Source: DRYS01 sp964491605 (GTDB lineage Archaea > Thermoproteota > CALKCG01 > B24 > DRYS01). Taken from it: DNA of 34,542 nt. Position numbers and translations under genes: made by a program. The notes under the pieces were generated by a model. It made no database searches, was not told where the DNA came from, and worked only from the letters and a program-made list of their open reading frames with translations. The first letter of the stretch is position 1; each line of letters opens with the position of its first letter. Positions 18,144 to 25,852 of the stretch are shown here, piece by piece. The stretch covers positions 1-34,542 of the forward strand of contig CAZBGY010000017.1 in the NCBI GenBank assembly GCA_964491605.1, in the 5' to 3' direction.

Positions 18144-18551
18144 TTGCATAAAGTTGATGTAGTGAAGCTTGACGGTAAAGGGAGGATCCTTATACCTATA
18201 GATGTCAGGAAGACTCTAGGTTTAAGGGAGGGTATGTATCTACTGCTAGTAGCTGATTCTGAACGTAACGAGGTTAGGCTTACACCATTCATAGATAGCG
18301 GGGTGAAGTTAGCTAGGATAACAGTAGGATTGAAGGATGCACCTGGAGCTCTAGCTAGGATAGCGGGAATCCTAGCAGAGATAGGTGTAGACCTACTATT
18401 CTCGGAATCCAGGACTATAAGAAGGGGCGAGGAGGCTGAATGGATAGCTGTAGCAGATCTAACAAACTGTAATCTAGACCCAGATACCATGAAAGAGAAG
18501 CTTCTAGCAGATGGTAGAGCTATCTCGGTTCGAATAGAGGTTTACAAATAA
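18144..18551 (+). CDS. AbrB/SpoVT-ACT domain regulator
   Basis: The 135-aa protein joins a swapped-hairpin AbrB-type DNA-binding domain (about residues 3-50: VDVVKLDGKGRILIPIDVRKTLGL) to an ACT domain (about 57-133: ITVGLKDAPGALARIAGILAEIG). ACT domains bind amino acids or other small ligands, so this is probably a ligand-responsive DNA-binding protein. It follows pyrG by 31 bp in the same direction and may be cotranscribed. The start is TTG and no Shine-Dalgarno is obvious. The ligand is unknown. It is convergent with nadE, one base apart. Confidence 0.85.
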   Translation: MHKVDVVKLDGKGRILIPIDVRKTLGLREGMYLLLVADSERNEVRLTPFIDSGVKLARITVGLKDAPGALARIAGILAEIGVDLLFSESRTIRRGEEAEWIAVADLTNCNLDPDTMKEKLLADGRAISVRIEVYK

Positions 18552-18552
18552 G

Positions 18553-19380
18553 CTATATAGGCCTCCTAACACATTTAGGAAGCATCCTTTTATGCTTAGA
18601 TGATTCAACCATAGATAATATCCTTAACGAAACTTCTCTACCTATACCTGTCTCCCTCTCCAACTCCTCTAACGTTAACCCCAGGTCGAATATTCCATGC
18701 AATATTTGATCTATCACAGCGTAGTCTGCGGGAAGCTCTGATCTAGCCGTATGACCTGGGAAGAGCATAGGAGCTGAAGGCTTAGATACTATACGTTCAG
18801 GTAATCCTAGATAGCCGGCGATCAACCTAACCTGCGTCTTATATAGATGTATTATAGGCTGTATATCCGCTGCTCCATCCCCATACTTAGTGAAATATCC
18901 TATCATATACTCGCTCCTATCGCTTGTACCTACGACTAATAGGTTGAGAGCGTTAGCTAGGTAATAGAGTATAGTCATCCTAACCCTAGCTCTAAGGTTA
19001 CCTTCAACCATAGGCTTAACTACTCTATAACCTATAGCCTTCAGATACTCCTCCACTACACCGTCTATATCTATGCGAGTAGCTTTAGCTTTAAACATGG
19101 AAGCTAACTCTAGAGCATCAGCTATATCTTGAGGAGGTGTGAAGCTTGTAGGCATTATAACCGGGTATACCCTATTAGGCTCTAAGGCTTTCACACATAA
19201 CGTGAAAGCAACCGAGCTATCCACACCACCACTAAGACCTAGAACAACCCCCTCAGCCCTGGCCTCCGCTACAGATGACGATATAAATTCTACAATCTCA
19301 GCTATGGTTCCATCCACATCTATATTTCTAAGCGATTCTTCAACCCTATTCATCGTTAGCCCAAGAATCTTAACATCCAT
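18553..19380 (-). CDS. nadE: NH3-dependent NAD+ synthetase
   Basis: The enzyme amidates deamido-NAD using ATP and ammonia. The 275-aa protein has the adenine-nucleotide alpha-hydrolase P-loop GLSGGVDSSVAF (about residues 48-59), then VVGTSDRSEYMIGYFTKYGDGAADIQPI, the standard NadE signature. It lacks a glutaminase or nitrilase domain, so free ammonia is the expected nitrogen source. The start is ATG with CGAGG just before it. Downstream of it on the same strand nothing follows, as AbrB-ACT is convergent. Confidence 0.95.
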   Translation of the reverse strand: MDVKILGLTMNRVEESLRNIDVDGTIAEIVEFISSSVAEARAEGVVLGLSGGVDSSVAFTLCVKALEPNRVYPVIMPTSFTPPQDIADALELASMFKAKATRIDIDGVVEEYLKAIGYRVVKPMVEGNLRARVRMTILYYLANALNLLVVGTSDRSEYMIGYFTKYGDGAADIQPIIHLYKTQVRLIAGYLGLPERIVSKPSAPMLFPGHTARSELPADYAVIDQILHGIFDLGLTLEELERETGIGREVSLRILSMVESSKHKRMLPKCVRRPI

Positions 19381-19442
19381 CCTCGATTTATAAGTGTAAA
19401 CCTAGATTAAACCAGTTATCTCCGAGACGGGATGAATTCCTA

Positions 19443-20594
19443 CTATATACCTACACCATACGTCATATGAAGGAGAGCTAGATTGCCTATATGCACATTT
19501 TTGAGGTACTTAGAAGCTATTTCATAACATTTCCTAACATGTTTCGGAGGGGTAACTGGTAGATCCCTCATAGCATAATCTGGGTGAAATATTAGCAGAC
19601 TGTAAGGTATATCTGGATCTAGATCCGCTAGGAATCTAGCTATACCTTCCACCTCGAATTCATCTACATATCCAGGTACTAGCAGGGTTGTAGCCGTTAG
19701 TAATGGTACCTCGAGACGGCTACGATAGAATTTATCATATAAATGTTCAAAGTTTCTGTAAGCTTCCTCGTTATCTACACCGCTTAAGGCGTAGCTAAGC
19801 TCCCTACTGAAGGCTTTCAAATCGAATTTAACCACACCACCTGAAATTAAGGCTAGCCTACAAGCTTCCTCTACGAGCTTAGGGTTACCGCATCCATTCC
19901 ATTCGAAGCATATCCTAACTATACGATCCTCAGGCTTCTCCTCCAACACTTTAGATGAAGCCTTTATAGCGAACGGAAGCTGAGGTTCAGGTGAACCCCC
20001 GAAGAAGCACCAACACGATATTCTAGGATTGCTAAGTGTAGCTTCTACAAGCTCATCCACGGTTATCGATGGAGCTTCTCCGAGCATCCTATGACTGTAG
20101 TTCTGGCAGAATAGACAATCGAAGTTGCATCCATAGAAGAATAGGGCGTAGTTATAGTATCCATACTCAGCTTTAGATCTATAAGCGTATCTAGGATAGC
20201 CTCTTCCAGTTCCTCCTGGACAAAACCATGAAGCACAACAGTTCGTTACATGCGGATCTAGATAGCCGTAGAGTAGCGCTTTAGATGCTGAGATATTCGA
20301 TCGTAGACGACCATCCTTACAGTATCTTAAACCGCAGAAGCCGTACCCATCCTCAGGTATAATGCACTTATTCGAGCATACCGTGCATCGAACTCCGCTT
20401 TCAGATCTAGGTGGAGATCCTGGTAGCCCATACCTACTGCGGGTAACTCTATGTGCTTCCTCTATATATTTTAAAGCTTCGTCGAACTTATTCCTTATAC
20501 AATCTACGCATACACCTAGTATGGATGAGACAGTTTTATCCCTAGAATCGCAGAGGGTGCAGCGAGCCAACCCACTATAATTTGTAGGGACCAC
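19443..20594 (-). CDS. Radical SAM protein, AmmeMemoRadiSam/PflA-like
   Basis: The 383-aa protein has the radical SAM cluster motif CNFDCLFC (C156, C160, C163) in YGCNFDCLFCQNYSHR, as in activase-like enzymes. The N terminus has a zinc-ribbon-like set (C12, C15, C29, C32) and then CTVCSNKC...GFCGLR, the lead-in common in the AmmeMemoRadiSam radical SAM family. The GGSPEPQ segment is the GGE-like motif. The substrate is unknown. The start is GTG with CTAGGGG against it. It is divergent from polB and lies 3 kb from the Memo-family gene. AMMECR1, the third usual partner, is not present in the window. Confidence 0.85.
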   Translation of the reverse strand: MVPTNYSGLARCTLCDSRDKTVSSILGVCVDCIRNKFDEALKYIEEAHRVTRSRYGLPGSPPRSESGVRCTVCSNKCIIPEDGYGFCGLRYCKDGRLRSNISASKALLYGYLDPHVTNCCASWFCPGGTGRGYPRYAYRSKAEYGYYNYALFFYGCNFDCLFCQNYSHRMLGEAPSITVDELVEATLSNPRISCWCFFGGSPEPQLPFAIKASSKVLEEKPEDRIVRICFEWNGCGNPKLVEEACRLALISGGVVKFDLKAFSRELSYALSGVDNEEAYRNFEHLYDKFYRSRLEVPLLTATTLLVPGYVDEFEVEGIARFLADLDPDIPYSLLIFHPDYAMRDLPVTPPKHVRKCYEIASKYLKNVHIGNLALLHMTYGVGI

Positions 20595-20773
20595 CCCCTA
20601 GAGATAAAGGTTAACGTAATCTCTAGATACGTTTATGGATTTAGGCGATAGTATAGGGCTGCATCTAACACGGCGTAGGGTAGATGTATAATCGTGTAGC
20701 ATCTCGGCTTTAGAGATATCATGTTTAAGCTGAGAATATTTATCGATCCCTGAGAAGTTTATGCTAAGGGTAG
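20595..20773. promoter_or_regulatory. Divergent promoter region, radical SAM gene / DP1 gene
   Basis: This is a 179-bp stretch with no gene. For DP1, ATATTTATC (20736-20744) sits about 34 bp before the ATG, giving a short leader that contains AAGGGTAG just before the start. No repeat or RNA was seen. Confidence 0.4.
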
Positions 20774-22246
20774 ATGGATGAAAACAGGCTTAAAGGTATA
20801 GTTTTGAAATTGACTCAACTCGGATACCGGGTTACACCTGATGCTTTCGATATCATTAGAGGTATCGATCCATCCGTATTGGAGGATAATCTAGATAGGA
20901 TTAGGGATATGGCTAGGGATGGATGGATAACTAAAGAGGTCTTAGAGAAGATGATAGGAGGATCTAGATCAGATAGAGTGGAGGTATCCGTCTCGACTAC
21001 GACGCAGCAGATTATCGAAAGTAGGATCGAGATAGTTAGGGATCCTTATAGAGAGGTTGAGAAGGGTGTTACTATACAGCATTTCTACAAGCTTTTCGTA
21101 GATCGATTCGATAAGCTCAGTAAGCTTATAAGGATGCATAGCGGATGGAATACAGCAACATCTATAGAAGCAGCTCTCAAAGCTAGACAGGGGGAGGATG
21201 TTAAGGTTATAGGTATGGTTATGGAGAAGAAGGTTACTAAGAGATACATTGGTATACTCCTAGAGGATCTCAATTCTACGGTTAAAGTTATAGTTCCATT
21301 CGATGATCCTGAACTTAAAGCTAAAGGTGAGCAGATCCTTGTAGATCAGGTTATAGGTGTAGCCGGTGTTCGGGGAAGGATGGATACCATAATCGCTAAG
21401 GAGATAGTGTTCCCAGATATACCTCCTAGAAAACCTAGGAAAGCTGATGAAGAAGTGTATGCTGCTTTAATCTCAGATCTACATGTAGGTAGTAAACTAT
21501 TCCTAAGGGATAGATTCGAGAAGTTCATCAGATGGATTAAAGGCGATGTATACATAGAAGGGCTGGATCGCATACGATCTAAGCTGAAGTATATAGTGGT
21601 AGCTGGGGATATAGTAGATGGTATAGGGATCTACCCTAATCAAGAGAGAGAACTGGAGATCAAGGATACTTATGGGCAATATGATGCTGCTTTAAGAATG
21701 ATAAAGGAGATACCGAGTAGTGTAGAGATAGTTATCATACCCGGAAATCATGATGCTACCGATAAAACGCAACCTCAACCACCTCCCATGAAGTATGTTA
21801 AGGATTATATTGATGGATGTGGGAATATACATATTGTAGGGAATCCTGTATGGGTTAAGATCCATGGGGTGGAAATACTGGTATACCATGGTAGAAGCTT
21901 GGATTCTGTTATAGCATCCATACCAGGATTCAGCGCTAACCGAGTAGACGAAGCTATGGAGGTACTGATTAGAGCTAGACATCTAACACCTATCTATAAC
22001 GATAGCTCCCCGATAACACCTACATCCATCGATACATTGATTATAGATGAGATACCGGATATCTTCCATGCAGGACATGTACACATCGAGAAGCAGAGAT
22101 ACTATAAGGGGGTGTTGATAGTTAACTCAGGAGCATGGCAAGCTCAGACCAGCTATCAGAAGCTTAACGGTATCACGCCTACACCAGCTATAATACCTAT
22201 AATCGATCTATCGAGGTTGAGCGTAAAGCTAGTAGATTTCAGCTAG
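20774..22246 (+). CDS. polB: DNA polymerase D small subunit DP1 (3'-5' exonuclease)
   Basis: This is the proofreading and accessory subunit of the archaeal replicative polymerase PolD. In this 490-aa protein the N-terminal 70 residues are a helical domain, an OB-fold lies at about 130-215, and the calcineurin-like phosphoesterase domain follows with SDLHVGS (D235, H237), GDIVDG, PGNHD (H326, D327), YHG and AGHVHIEK. All metal-binding residues appear intact, so exonuclease activity is expected. AAGGGTAG precedes the ATG. DP2, the catalytic subunit, is not in the window. PolD is absent from classical Crenarchaeota, which limits the host lineage. Its nearest replication neighbour is orc1/cdc6, 1.7 kb away. 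Confidence 0.95.
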   Translation: MDENRLKGIVLKLTQLGYRVTPDAFDIIRGIDPSVLEDNLDRIRDMARDGWITKEVLEKMIGGSRSDRVEVSVSTTTQQIIESRIEIVRDPYREVEKGVTIQHFYKLFVDRFDKLSKLIRMHSGWNTATSIEAALKARQGEDVKVIGMVMEKKVTKRYIGILLEDLNSTVKVIVPFDDPELKAKGEQILVDQVIGVAGVRGRMDTIIAKEIVFPDIPPRKPRKADEEVYAALISDLHVGSKLFLRDRFEKFIRWIKGDVYIEGLDRIRSKLKYIVVAGDIVDGIGIYPNQERELEIKDTYGQYDAALRMIKEIPSSVEIVIIPGNHDATDKTQPQPPPMKYVKDYIDGCGNIHIVGNPVWVKIHGVEILVYHGRSLDSVIASIPGFSANRVDEAMEVLIRARHLTPIYNDSSPITPTSIDTLIIDEIPDIFHAGHVHIEKQRYYKGVLIVNSGAWQAQTSYQKLNGITPTPAIIPIIDLSRLSVKLVDFS

Positions 22247-22252
22247 ACCTAG

Positions 22253-23242
22253 CTATCTGATCATCTTAATAGCCTCGATAATCATCCTCCACGCCGTTTC
22301 AGGATCTTCGCATGATAGAGCGGATCCTTCCTCAGCTCTGAAACTCCAGGTAGCTATAGCATCTGCTCCGAGTTCTACAGCCTTGATAACGCTTCTAAGA
22401 ATATCCGGTTCACGTCCTCTTGGAACCTTTATAAGCTCCACCCATATCTGAGATATCAGATGAGCTCTCCTAGAGATATCTACAGCTCTACTAGTCCATT
22501 CTACAAACCAATCGAAAGGCTTACCTCCCCAAATCCAGTATGGATCCGTCGAGAATACATCTAAGCTTCTAAGATTTAGGATAGGCTCCCACGAATATAT
22601 TCCATGCATACCCGTATGCTCTGGTATAAGGCAGAGTATATTCGTAAGCTCTCCATCAAGCTTTTTAACCCTAGACGTTAGACTTTCTAGGAGATCGAAG
22701 ATCGAATTCTGCCTAAACTCCTTAACATCTTCGGTTAGAGTTTCAGGCATATCATATCCATATGTTTCACGGAAAATCCTCCTGCAAACATCACATCTAC
22801 ACGTCCAGATGTCAGGCCAGCCTCTGGGGACTAGTAGGGATGGTTCATCCCAGAATATGCCGTCAGGCTTAAGCATATCGATAAGCTCATCAACCTTACA
22901 CATCAGCCAACCCCTATAACCTGGATTATTCGGGCATCCCCTAATCGGATGAATACCCCCTCTGTTATCTACCTCACACCATCCAGGATTTCTCGGTACA
23001 GCTATACTGAAGTGTCCTGGTACGAAAAATCCGAAACCATGTATATCTACGAATACCTTTAAACCCATACTATGAGCTTTATCGATTATAGCCTTCTTAA
23101 CCTTCACCATATTAGGCCATTCATATTCGTTAACGCAGAGCGTTATAGAAGTGAAACCTGCTTCACGTATTTCATCTAGATCAGAGTCTATATGTTTAGG
23201 ATAAGGACATCCATAGTAAGCTACGCTTACATCCCAAACCAA
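22253..23242 (-). CDS. TIM-barrel glycoside-hydrolase-like protein
   Basis: The 329-aa protein resembles hypothetical glycosyl-hydrolase families. A barrel-type start (DLDEIREAGFTSITLCVNEYEWPN) is followed by GLKVFVDIHGFG and DGIFWDEPSL, whose Asp/Glu pair at a strand end is a plausible catalytic site. A cysteine cluster CRCDVCRRIFRETYG follows, reminiscent of the CxC..C...F...G insert in beta-galactosidase-like families. The end reads GADAIATWSFRAEEGS. No signal peptide is visible, so it is probably cytoplasmic. The start is TTG with a weak TATA region 15-45 bp upstream. It converges on DP1 (6 bp apart). The substrate is unknown. Confidence 0.6.
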   Translation of the reverse strand: MVWDVSVAYYGCPYPKHIDSDLDEIREAGFTSITLCVNEYEWPNMVKVKKAIIDKAHSMGLKVFVDIHGFGFFVPGHFSIAVPRNPGWCEVDNRGGIHPIRGCPNNPGYRGWLMCKVDELIDMLKPDGIFWDEPSLLVPRGWPDIWTCRCDVCRRIFRETYGYDMPETLTEDVKEFRQNSIFDLLESLTSRVKKLDGELTNILCLIPEHTGMHGIYSWEPILNLRSLDVFSTDPYWIWGGKPFDWFVEWTSRAVDISRRAHLISQIWVELIKVPRGREPDILRSVIKAVELGADAIATWSFRAEEGSALSCEDPETAWRMIIEAIKMIR

Positions 23243-23338
23243 GCTTAATCACAATAATTATTTCGATGAGTTGAACGATTTAAATCTTCAATTAGACATA
23301 ATTAGTAGACGATATGAAAAATGTGATAGACATCATAC

Positions 23339-23980
23339 CTATAAACAACTGTTGCAATCTACATAAGAAATCTGTTCACATAGATTCATAGGTAAGCTCC
23401 TAGCTATAAGTCTAGCAACTCTAAGCGGTTCAGGAAGCTTACCTATAACTGTAAGTTTCCGTAGGATATCTATAGCATGATCCACATCGATGCCATAGCA
23501 TGAGGTGTATACCGTAAACCCTTTCAGATCTATAGAGAATATAGGCTTAAACTTCTCTAGAAGGTTCAATCTTAAAATCCAATCTTGGAAATGCTTCGTC
23601 AAAGCTTCATGGACAGCATCTTCATTCGGTTTAGATGATATCACCGAGATCACAGGCGAAGACAGCTTTGAATACAACCTCTCTACGTCGACTATATTGA
23701 ATCCCCCATATGGAGCTCCATGAAGTAGGATTACATCGAAATCACCGCTCATCTTTAAACCTAGCTCTACCATGCGATCTGTAACATCCAACCCATCTAC
23801 AGTTATGTAAGAGAACGATAGATCCGATATATGAAATCCATCCATAACGACAGCTACTAGGAGAGCTTTGCTATTCAACTCGCCTTTCCTGAAGGCTGCG
23901 TCTTCGAAAGCTATAGATCTAAGATTAGATAAATCTAGTGGACGATCAAGCCTACCCTTTAGACCAGTATTTCTCGACAT
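23339..23980 (-). CDS. DUF99 family protein (putative endonuclease)
   Basis: The 213-aa protein has the DUF99/UPF0215 pattern: RSIAFEDAAF near the N terminus, then ITVDGLDVTDRM (about residues 79-90), and a LLHGAPYGGFNIVDVERLY segment. Family members are related to endonuclease V and are annotated as putative DNA-repair nucleases. I rely on the family relation, not on visible catalytic proof. The ATG lies 29 bp inside the end of orc1/cdc6, so the two genes form an overlapping pair. The C terminus carries several Cys residues (CEQISYVDCNSCL) of unknown meaning. Confidence 0.75.
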   Translation of the reverse strand: MSRNTGLKGRLDRPLDLSNLRSIAFEDAAFRKGELNSKALLVAVVMDGFHISDLSFSYITVDGLDVTDRMVELGLKMSGDFDVILLHGAPYGGFNIVDVERLYSKLSSPVISVISSKPNEDAVHEALTKHFQDWILRLNLLEKFKPIFSIDLKGFTVYTSCYGIDVDHAIDILRKLTVIGKLPEPLRVARLIARSLPMNLCEQISYVDCNSCL

Positions 23981-25202
23981 ACCCTTCTAGAGACGATAGG
24001 TACGGATCGGATTTTAGTAATTGAAGTATCATAGATGCAGGGATATTTAACCTTACACGTTTAGATCGGCCATACCTTCCCATACTTACAAGCTTACTGT
24101 TAAGTAGACCCATAGCGTCAAGCTCGTTTATAAGACCGCTAATCCTCCTCTGTGTTAAAGGCTCTAACCCCAAACCTTCGCATAATTCCTTATAGACTTC
24201 GTAGACCTCGCCTGTAAAACATTTAGATTCGTTACGCTTTAAATTCACATATACAGCGAGGAGTATCATCCTAGAGTGGAGTGGAAGGGTTTTTATAGCC
24301 TCCCAAACTCTATCGGACTCTATCTTCTCCTGAGCTCTCCGTACATGTTCATCAGTAACCGATTGGGAGTTGCTTCTCTCAGCAATCTCCCCTGCAACTC
24401 TAAGCAGATCTAAAGCTCTACGAGCATCACCATGCTCTGCAGCCGCTAGAGCTGCACATAGACGTAGAGCCGATTCGGATAGTACGTTTTCGTTGAAAGC
24501 TATCTCAGCTCTCTCCTTAAGGATATCGTAAAGTTCATCGGCGGTATACGGTCTGAATAATATCTCCTCTTCGCTTAAACTACTTAGAACGCGTGGATCT
24601 AGAAACTCTTTGAACTGTAGATCGTTAGATATGCCTATCATCGATACACCACCCCTACCAGAGGAGGATTCCTTTATACGTGTTAATTCGTAGAGTATAT
24701 CGTCTCCATGAATCTTCACTAAGGCGTCTATCTCGTCTAGAACAACTATAAGTATTCCACCGAATCTTTCAAGTCCGCTCCTAAATCTTTGGAAAACTTC
24801 AGCTTTAGATAAACCTGTGAAGGGTACATCTACATCTATAGATGAACATAGAGAAGCTAATACTCGATACTCTGTACCGGCAATTCTACAATTGATATAG
24901 CTTATAGCGAGAGTAGATCCCGCCTCCTTAGCTTTCATCTTAAGCCTACTGAGAACGAATTGCGTAACAGCAGTTTTACCAGTGCCAGGTTTACCATACA
25001 GGAATACATTGGATGGAAGAGAACCCTTAAGCGAGGGAGCTAGGATGAATGCTAAACGCTGAATCTGCTCGCTTCTATGAGGTAGATTATCCGGTATATA
25101 GTCTGGACGAAGAGCATCCCTATTCTTGAATATGGAATACCTAGATAGGACTTTTTCGAATATATCGAAAACGATATCCCTTCCACTATCACTCATGTAC
25201 AT
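23952..25202 (-). CDS. cdc6: Orc1/Cdc6 replication initiator
   Basis: In this 416-aa archaeal origin-binding AAA+ ATPase, Walker A is GKPGTGKT (residues 70-77), Walker B is IVVLDEIDAL (D156, E157), and SMIGISND is the sensor 1 region. AAAEHGDARRALDLLRVAGE is the sensor 2/lid helix with its arginine. The C-terminal winged helix (about 310-400) includes TQRRISGLINELDAMGLL. Such proteins bind origin recognition boxes next to their own gene and load MCM. The start is ATG. The 650-bp gene-free stretch upstream carries ORB-like repeats, the nearest about 75 bp from this start, so self-regulation is likely. The gene overlaps DUF99 downstream. Confidence 0.96.
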   Translation of the reverse strand: MYMSDSGRDIVFDIFEKVLSRYSIFKNRDALRPDYIPDNLPHRSEQIQRLAFILAPSLKGSLPSNVFLYGKPGTGKTAVTQFVLSRLKMKAKEAGSTLAISYINCRIAGTEYRVLASLCSSIDVDVPFTGLSKAEVFQRFRSGLERFGGILIVVLDEIDALVKIHGDDILYELTRIKESSSGRGGVSMIGISNDLQFKEFLDPRVLSSLSEEEILFRPYTADELYDILKERAEIAFNENVLSESALRLCAALAAAEHGDARRALDLLRVAGEIAERSNSQSVTDEHVRRAQEKIESDRVWEAIKTLPLHSRMILLAVYVNLKRNESKCFTGEVYEVYKELCEGLGLEPLTQRRISGLINELDAMGLLNSKLVSMGRYGRSKRVRLNIPASMILQLLKSDPYLSSLEGYVEKYWSKG

Positions 25203-25275
25203 ATCGAGAGGAGAGGGATTAGATAATACCGATAAAAACGATTAGTACAGAAGAAAGATTAGAATAAATAGTGCC

Positions 25276-25298
25276 ACCCCCTATTTTCGACTCCAGAG
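25276..25298 (-). repeat. ORB-like element C
   Basis: On the minus strand it reads AGTCGAAAATAGGGGGT in its core, matching AGTnGAAAnnrnGGGGT shared with elements A and B. It lies about 75 bp upstream of the cdc6 start with its G-run towards cdc6. It is the most divergent of the three outside the core. Confidence 0.65.
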
Positions 25299-25333
25299 TA
25301 TATGATCAGCATAGCATGAGGTCTACTTGATAA

Positions 25334-25373
25334 CTACAGAAAAGTGTAGCAAAAGCTCTACAGATTATTGTAG
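25334..25373. repeat. Tandem CTACA-N6-TGTAG hairpins
   Basis: Two dyads of identical arms and identical 6-nt loop length occur: CTACAGAAAAGTGTAG (25334-25349) and CTACAGATTATTGTAG (25358-25373), spaced by 24 nt from start to start. In the second the arms extend to TCTACA/TGTAGA. They could be protein-binding dyads of the origin. Confidence 0.55.
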
Positions 25374-25470
25374 AAATCTATTTAAATAGAAGCTCCAAGT
25401 TATAAATTGCCGGAGGAAGTAAACCTACATCCTCTTCCATAAATTCTACATTGCCTAAATTTCACTCGAG

Positions 25471-25493
25471 TCTCTAGTGGAAATCAAGGGGTC
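25471..25493 (+). repeat. ORB-like element A
   Basis: The core AGTGGAAATCAAGGGGTC resembles archaeal origin recognition boxes (a GAAA half followed by a G-string). Over 23 nt it matches element B in 20 positions, in inverted orientation. Its G-run points right, into the pyrimidine-rich spacer. Confidence 0.8.
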
Positions 25494-25534
25494 CCCCTCT
25501 ATTCATCGAGACGGTATTCACATGATTTCACTTC

Positions 25535-25578
25535 CTGTAGAATCGGTTGGATCCTATGTGAAGTATGTGATTCTACAG
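25535..25578. repeat. 10-bp inverted repeat CTGTAGAATC / GATTCTACAG
   Basis: Perfect arms at 25535-25544 and 25569-25578 are separated by 24 nt. The same TTCTACA/TGTAGAA core occurs at 25369 and 25443, so this is a small repeat family within the predicted origin and between ORB elements A and B. Confidence 0.6.
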
Positions 25579-25644
25579 ACTTAGATTTACTCTTTCTTCA
25601 CCTTCACTTCACACTTCTAACCCCTTCACTCTTTACACTTTTAA

Positions 25645-25667
25645 GACCCCTCGATTTCTACTGGAGA
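25645..25667 (-). repeat. ORB-like element B
   Basis: On the minus strand the core is AGTAGAAATCGAGGGGTC, 20 of 23 positions identical to element A. Its G-run points left, so A and B face each other across about 150 bp, the arrangement known at several archaeal origins. Confidence 0.8.
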
Positions 25668-25852
25668 TCTCAACAGAACTGTCTTCTCTAGGATTTATTT
25701 CGAATGAAAGCTTTGTGAAGCTGTGAAGTCAAAAAAACTTGGAATTAAAGGCTATTTTTCGATTTAGATCTTCCCTAAAGCTTCTTCTCTCGATGCTGTT
25801 TCACTCAAGATTAATCTAGAGGACTTGTGAAGATTGATAGTGATAGGAGGGG

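Larger units (their letters stand above)
25203..25852. other. oriC: Predicted replication origin (oriC)
   Basis: This gene-free stretch of 650 bp lies between orc1/cdc6 (leftward) and a small winged-helix gene (rightward). It contains three ORB-like elements (separately listed), two of them inverted with G-runs facing inward across 25494-25644. Much of that spacer, about 25580-25645, is a C/T-rich strand with repeated CTTCAC, and it is a candidate unwinding element. Further repeats are two CTACA/TGTAG hairpins, a 10-bp inverted repeat and scattered GTGAAG. The AT-rich flank next to cdc6 (25203-25272) probably holds its promoter. No RNA or small gene was found in it. Confidence 0.85.

Noticed and set aside
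25203..25852. CRISPR array or insertion-sequence end in the repeat-rich gap
   Set aside because: Repeats are short, inverted and irregularly spaced; there is no constant repeat-spacer unit, no transposase and no target duplication.
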